Shown here: positions 12,333 through 16,114 of the stretch, piece after piece
Layout of the letters: every line of letters begins with the position of its first letter
Numbering within the stretch: position 1 is the stretch's first letter
From: Thiopontia sp964416755
Lineage (GTDB): Bacteria > Pseudomonadota > Gammaproteobacteria > GCF-002020875
DNA: 16,114 nt
Direction of reading: 5' to 3'
NCBI GenBank assembly: GCA_964416755.1
Contig: CAYQFH010000061.1
Location: 1-16,114, forward strand
Position numbers and translations under genes: made by a program
The notes under the pieces: model-generated
The model's database searches: none
What the model was told of the DNA's origin: nothing
What the model saw: only the letters and a program-made list of their open reading frames with translations

Positions 12333-13343
12333 ATGAAAAAGTGGATGAGCATGGTGCTCGGTTTGGTGTTGGGTGTTCTGTTGTCGAACGGTAGTTTTGC
12401 AGCAGGCAAGGTGACTGGTGGGGTGATGTCCCAGCATCCGGAGTGGTTCAAGGAGAGCTTCCTCGATATTGGTGAAGATGTCGAGGAGGCGGCTGAGGAG
12501 GGCAAGCATGTGATTCTTTTCATGCACCTCAACGGTTGCCCCTACTGCAACAAAATGAGTGAGGAGAACTTCAAGCATTCACCCGATGCCGAGTTCATTC
12601 AGGAGCATTTTGATGTCATTGCCATCAACATCAAGGGAGATCGTGAGGTCGCCTTCAATGAGGAGCTGACCTTGAGCGAGAAGCAACTGGCTGACCTGGT
12701 CAAGGTCAACTACACACCGACCACGGTCTTCCTCAATCAGGAGAACCAGGTGGTGTTGAAGCTTAACGGCTACCGTTCGGTGGAGAAGTTCGGGCAGGCG
12801 CTGCGCTATGTGCAGGAGAAGAAGTATGGCGAGATGAAGCTGGCGGACTATGTTGGGCAACTGCAGGTTCCATCGCGCTATCCGTTTTTGGATCATCCGC
12901 TCTTTACCGATTTGACGGATCTGAGCAGTGTGAAAACGCCGTTGGCGATCCTGTTTGAGGATAGCGGCTGTGATGCCTGTGATACATTGCATGAAGGACA
13001 TCTCAAGAATCCGGCGATCACTTCGGTGCTGGAGAAGATGACGGTGGTGCGGCTGGATGCAAACTCCGAGGCACCGATCACTGATGTGGAGGGTAATGTG
13101 ACCACCGCAAAGGCGTTTGCCAAACAGCTGGGGCTTACCTATCGCCCCGGTATTGTGCTGTTTGATAAAGGGGAGGAGATCCGCCGTATCGATGGATTGC
13201 TCTACAGCTTCCACTTCGAGGAGGTGCTGCGCTATGTGGCAGAGCGCCACTATGAGCAGTACCCAACTGATTTCTATGAGTATCTGGGGGTACGTACTCA
13301 AGAGCTGTTAAAGGCCGGATTCAATATCGATCTGTCGAAGTAG
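12333..13343 (+). CDS. Exported protein with two thioredoxin folds (SoxW-like)
   Basis: A 336-residue protein with a signal peptide: KK at the N terminus, a hydrophobic core MVLGLVLGVLL and a probable cleavage near SFA/AGK at 23-24. It should act in the periplasm. Domain 1 (about 40-165) has the redox motif GCPYC with Cys69 and Cys72 and the cis-proline loop YTPT at Pro129, as in SoxW/DsbD-type thioredoxins. Domain 2 (about 185-305) repeats the fold with GCDAC (Cys213, Cys216) and YRPG at Pro272. The tandem arrangement with two different active-site pairs suggests electron relay or two substrates. SoxW-like proteins reduce components of sulfur oxidation or cytochrome maturation, but no sox gene is visible here. 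ATG 12333 is chosen because GGAGG lies about 9 nt upstream. It ends at a strong terminator. Confidence 0.85.
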   Translation: MKKWMSMVLGLVLGVLLSNGSFAAGKVTGGVMSQHPEWFKESFLDIGEDVEEAAEEGKHVILFMHLNGCPYCNKMSEENFKHSPDAEFIQEHFDVIAINIKGDREVAFNEELTLSEKQLADLVKVNYTPTTVFLNQENQVVLKLNGYRSVEKFGQALRYVQEKKYGEMKLADYVGQLQVPSRYPFLDHPLFTDLTDLSSVKTPLAILFEDSGCDACDTLHEGHLKNPAITSVLEKMTVVRLDANSEAPITDVEGNVTTAKAFAKQLGLTYRPGIVLFDKGEEIRRIDGLLYSFHFEEVLRYVAERHYEQYPTDFYEYLGVRTQELLKAGFNIDLSK

Positions 13344-13378
13344 TTTCCGAAACGGTTGCAACGTCCTGTGTGGGCGAA

Positions 13379-13420
13379 AGAGGCCGGAGTTCCTGCAGTT
13401 AGGGGCTCCGGCCTCTCTTT
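13379..13420 (+). terminator. Rho-independent terminator after the thioredoxin gene
   Basis: AGAGGCCGGAG (13379-13389) pairs perfectly with CTCCGGCCTCT (13406-13416) around a 16-nt loop, followed by CTTT and more pyrimidines. It lies 35 nt after the stop codon and closes the LCIB-like/thioredoxin transcript before the permease promoter. Confidence 0.85.
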
Positions 13421-13471
13421 CTGTACTGCTTCTGCCTGGAAATGAATATTTGACAGTATTTTAGAATTCAA

Positions 13472-13500
13472 TTGATTTAAGGGTTATTTTGCGATACAAT
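13472..13500 (+). promoter_or_regulatory. Sigma-70-type promoter of the SLC13 permease gene
   Basis: TTGATT (13472-13477) and TACAAT (13495-13500) are separated by exactly 17 nt in an AT-rich stretch. Transcription would start near 13507, leaving a leader of about 45 nt. The terminator just upstream supports an independent transcript. Confidence 0.65.
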
Positions 13501-13551
13501 CCGCGGCCTTTCCGCCCCTTGAAAACCCTTTAAAACTATTAACTTACCGAC

Positions 13552-15531
13552 ATGATTGATATCGAATCTGCTGCCAAGACCGCACTTCTCTCCAAAAAAC
13601 AGATAGTTGCGTTATTGATATTTGTCATCGGAACACTCTATCTGGCCACCATCGTGCCGACGGTTGAGGTGGCCTGGGTCAGTGCCATTTTGATGTTGAC
13701 CATCTACCTGTTTGCCTTCGAGGTGGTCAGTGTCGATGTGGCGGCAGTGACGGTGATGGTATTGTTGGGGTTGACCACACTGTTGGCACCGATGATGGGA
13801 TTGAGTGGTGGGCTGGTTGATAATCGTCATCTGTTTGATGGCTTCTCTTCCAATGCAGTGATCTCCATCATTGCGGTGATGATCATTGGTGCCGGGCTGG
13901 ATCGCACCGGGATCATGAGTCGTGTGGCGACAGTGATTCTCAATGTGGGGGGGACTACCGAGAAGCGGATTATCCCGATCATCTCCTCCACCGTCGGGGT
14001 GATCTCTTCATTTATGCAAAATGTGGGGGCGGCAGCGCTCTTTCTGCCGGTAGTCTCGCGTATCTCGGCCCGCTCCGGTCTGCCGATGTCACGCCTGTTG
14101 ATGCCGATGGGTTTCACTGCCATTCTCGGTGGTACCATGACCATGGTCGGTTCCAGCCCCCTGATTTTGCTGAATGATCTGATTCTCGCCTCCAACCAGG
14201 CACTGCCGGAAGGGCAACAGATGGATCCCTGGAGTCTGTTTTCGGTCACCCCGATCGGTGTGGCACTGATGGTAACGGGCATTCTCTACTTCATGCTGGC
14301 CGGGCGTTATGTGTTGCCTGCCAATCCGGTGGAGGAGGGAACGGTTACCGGTGTCGGCTCAATGACCTATTTCCATGAGGTGTACGGCATTGATTATGGT
14401 ATCCATGAGCTGGTGGTGGTTGATGACAGTCCGTTGGTTGGCAGACAGTTTGATGAGATCGAGGTGGGTTACAAACTGCGTATCATTGCCACCAAGATTC
14501 CGGGTGAGGCGCCGCGTGTAGGGCCGGGTGCACTGGCGCGTGATGCCGATATACAAGCTGGAATGGTGATGGGTGTGGTGGCAGAGCCGGAGCATCTGAC
14601 CCGCTTTGTTGAAACCTTTGGACTCAAGCAGCGTGACATCATGCGCACCTTTACCGAGGATCTCTCCCCGCAGAAATCGGGTATTGCAGAGGTGGTGATC
14701 CCTCCGCGCTCCAGCCTGATTGGCAAGAGTGCGCGTGACCTCTGGATGCGCAAGACCTACGGTCTGGCAATGGTGGGTCTGCACCGTAATGAGGAGACGC
14801 TACGTGAGGGGGATGACATTCGTAATATGCCGCTGATGGCGGGAGACACCCTGATGGTACACACCTCCTGGATTGATCTGGAGCGTCTTGAGAAGGATCG
14901 CGACTTTGTGGTGGTCACCACCGAGTATCCGCGTGAGGAGGAGATGCGTCCACACAAGATTTTACCGGCAGCGATCTTCTTCGGTATTGCGCTTTTCATG
15001 GTGCTGTTTACCGATATCCGCCTCTCGGTGGCGCTATTGACCGGTGCAATGGGGATGGTGTTGAGCGGCGTATTGAGCATTGATGAGGCCTATGAGGCAG
15101 TGAGCTGGAAGACGGTCTTTCTGTTGGCATCGCTGATCCCACTCGGCTTGGCCGTCGAAACCAGTGGCACTGCGCGTTGGATTGCAGAGCAGGTGTTGAG
15201 CGTGGTTGGTACCATGCCGATCTGGGTGATTCAGGGTTCAATTGCAGTGTTGGCCACCTTCTTCACATTGGTGATGTCCAATGTGGGGGCAACGGTGCTG
15301 CTGGTACCATTGGCAGTCAATATTGCGATTGGAGCGGGGGCAGATCCCGCACTGTTTGCATTGACTGTCGCCATTGCCACCTCCAACTCCTTCCTCATTC
15401 CCACACACCAGGTGAATGCGCTGATCATGGGGCCGGCAGGCTATCGTGTGGTCGATTTCATCCGTGCGGGTGGAGTGATGACAGTGCTCTTTATTGTGGT
15501 GCAGATTACGGTGATGAATCTGTTCTATTAA
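13552..15531 (+). CDS. SLC13-family (DASS) permease with two RCK_C domains
   Basis: A 659-residue inner-membrane transporter. Two transmembrane halves, residues about 17-255 and 468-657, flank a cytosolic part. The halves carry related pore motifs, QNVGAAALFLPV at 156-167 and SNVGATVLLVPL at 576-587, consistent with the inverted-repeat architecture. GGTMTMVGSSPLI at 193-205 and ATSNSFLIPTHQVNALIMGP at 609-628 are further family marks. The cytosolic part holds two RCK_C/TrkA-C-like modules, about 283-350 (VVDDSPLVGRQFDEIEVG) and 378-455 (IPPRSSLIGKSARDL, LMAGDTLMVHTSW), which usually sense ligand. Relatives move sulfate, other oxyanions or dicarboxylates, mostly with sodium; the substrate cannot be read here. 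It has its own promoter. No Shine-Dalgarno sequence is visible before the ATG. The stop codon overlaps the stop of the hemerythrin gene. Confidence 0.9.
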   Translation: MIDIESAAKTALLSKKQIVALLIFVIGTLYLATIVPTVEVAWVSAILMLTIYLFAFEVVSVDVAAVTVMVLLGLTTLLAPMMGLSGGLVDNRHLFDGFSSNAVISIIAVMIIGAGLDRTGIMSRVATVILNVGGTTEKRIIPIISSTVGVISSFMQNVGAAALFLPVVSRISARSGLPMSRLLMPMGFTAILGGTMTMVGSSPLILLNDLILASNQALPEGQQMDPWSLFSVTPIGVALMVTGILYFMLAGRYVLPANPVEEGTVTGVGSMTYFHEVYGIDYGIHELVVVDDSPLVGRQFDEIEVGYKLRIIATKIPGEAPRVGPGALARDADIQAGMVMGVVAEPEHLTRFVETFGLKQRDIMRTFTEDLSPQKSGIAEVVIPPRSSLIGKSARDLWMRKTYGLAMVGLHRNEETLREGDDIRNMPLMAGDTLMVHTSWIDLERLEKDRDFVVVTTEYPREEEMRPHKILPAAIFFGIALFMVLFTDIRLSVALLTGAMGMVLSGVLSIDEAYEAVSWKTVFLLASLIPLGLAVETSGTARWIAEQVLSVVGTMPIWVIQGSIAVLATFFTLVMSNVGATVLLVPLAVNIAIGAGADPALFALTVAIATSNSFLIPTHQVNALIMGPAGYRVVDFIRAGGVMTVLFIVVQITVMNLFY

Positions 15532-15941
15532 CGGGTGTTCACATACTCCCTGTATGCAGTATCGGCATGCAGGATGTGTGAGGTGATCCACTCGATCAGG
15601 GAGCCCAGCATCTTCTGGTAGGTCTCTCTGGAGCTGTTTTCATGGGTGATCAGCCAGAGTACCTGCTCTTCATACTCCTCATGAGACTTGAGGTGCGCTT
15701 CATATTGTGGGTAGTTATTGTCGTGCAACAGTTTCTCTTCGGTTCTGAGGTGGTCGACAAAGACCATTTCGAAGACCCTGAGGTGCCGGAAGACAATGGT
15801 CTCATCCCACTCGGTATCGTTGACGCAGTCCACCATCCAGTTGATCACATTGATCAGTACCTGGTGCTGCTCATCCAGTAGTTGGTTGTTTACGGACATC
15901 TCGGGTGTCCATATCAATCTTTCCAGCGGTTGTGAGGCCAT
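15528..15941 (-). CDS. Bacteriohemerythrin
   Basis: A 137-residue single-domain protein, typical length for the family. It should bind a non-heme di-iron centre and reversibly bind oxygen, acting in O2 storage, delivery or sensing. Ligand motifs are in the right order: DEQH at 23-26, FVDHLRTEEKLL with the HxxxE pair, YPQYEAHLKSHEEY with two His, and HILHADTAYREY near the C terminus with H...D. The N-terminal LIWTPEMSVNNQLLDEQH is canonical. The ATG at 15939-15941 has a GAGAGGGC-type ribosome site about 8 nt upstream. It is transcribed alone toward the SLC13 permease, and the two stop codons overlap by 2 nt. Confidence 0.93.
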   Translation of the reverse strand: MASQPLERLIWTPEMSVNNQLLDEQHQVLINVINWMVDCVNDTEWDETIVFRHLRVFEMVFVDHLRTEEKLLHDNNYPQYEAHLKSHEEYEEQVLWLITHENSSRETYQKMLGSLIEWITSHILHADTAYREYVNTR

Positions 15942-16034
15942 TGTGCGCCCTCTCTCAGATGGTTCTGTCAGGATATGGTATTTTCTAATAAAGCTGTCAG
16001 GTGTACGTTGACCCTCCTCAACTTCTGGACAATA

Positions 16035-16068
16035 AAAAAGCCCCGTATAGAGCTATACGGGGCTTTTT
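16035..16068. terminator. Bidirectional rho-independent terminator
   Basis: A perfect 15-bp stem, AAAAAGCCCCGTATA (16035-16049) with TATACGGGGCTTTTT (16054-16068), has a 4-nt GAGC loop and T-runs on both strands. It lies upstream of the hemerythrin gene, so it most likely ends a minus-strand transcript entering from beyond the right edge and shields the hemerythrin promoter region (15942-16034). No gene is visible in 16069-16114. Confidence 0.9.
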
Positions 16069-16114
16069 ACCGTGAAAATCATACCGTCCTCCGAGCCACA
16101 GCAATCCCTGCCCT

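Noticed and set aside
12579..13301. 240-codon minus-strand frame opposite the thioredoxin gene
   Set aside because: It is rich in Leu/Ile/His/Gln as expected of an antisense frame, while the plus strand has two full thioredoxin motifs and a signal peptide.
14359..15591. Minus-strand frames opposite the SLC13 permease
   Set aside because: His/Cys-rich shadow sequences with no recognisable domain, lying inside a membrane protein gene with clear motifs.
1..16114. CRISPR arrays, tRNA or rRNA genes, insertion sequences with transposase
   Set aside because: I looked for evenly spaced direct repeats, cloverleaf-like stretches and transposase motifs and saw none. A tRNA scan would be needed to exclude a divergent tRNA.

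Overview
The window looks like a chromosomal segment of a gammaproteobacterium. The housekeeping block (yicC facing away from rph-rdgB-hemW) is typical of that class. The right half carries a probable LCIB/theta-type carbonic anhydrase homologue, a periplasmic double-thioredoxin protein, an SLC13 permease with RCK_C domains and a bacteriohemerythrin. That set would suit a sulfur-oxidising or otherwise chemoautotrophic lineage, but the lineage is inference from gene content and no phylogeny was run.

Region 1 (1-5712) is an accessory defence island, visibly more AT-rich than the rest. It opens with the 3' end of a superfamily-2 helicase closely resembling the helicase of TOTE conflict systems. 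Next, all on the minus strand, comes a tightly packed five-gene row read from 4080 down to 633: AbiEi-type antitoxin (DUF6088), AbiEii nucleotidyltransferase toxin, a small BrnA/CopG-like ribbon-helix-helix protein, an odd HigA-like antitoxin with a VapB-like tail, and a class II Fic AMP-transferase with a winged-helix C terminus. A 10-bp inverted repeat straddles the probable abiEi promoter. Divergent from this row is a 435-residue protein with an ScoMcrA-like (sulfur-binding-domain-like) N terminus and a DUF3883 PD-(D/E)XK-like C terminus, a candidate modification-dependent nuclease. An 84-bp fold-back element lies just upstream of it.

Region 2 (5729-9921) is core: yicC (minus) facing away from the rph-rdgB-hemW row (plus), then a LysE/RhtB exporter (minus). 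rdgB carries a 72-bp, 24-codon in-frame palindromic insertion near its start, flanked by an 8-bp direct repeat. A second REP-like hairpin sits between rdgB and hemW and supplies the Shine-Dalgarno-like sequence of hemW.

Region 3 (9922-16114) starts with a 271-bp non-coding element that has about 23-bp terminal inverted repeats, MITE-like. A possible 55-residue gene and a DUF697 membrane protein (minus) follow. Then come the LCIB-like protein and the exported double-thioredoxin protein (plus), closed by a strong terminator. After it lie the SLC13/RCK_C permease behind a good sigma-70 promoter, and a bacteriohemerythrin (minus) whose stop codon overlaps that of the permease. A long bidirectional terminator ends the window.

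The most notable items are the palindromic insertion inside rdgB, the composite toxin-antitoxin row, the modification-sensing nuclease candidate and the LCIB-like protein with an extra C-terminal half.
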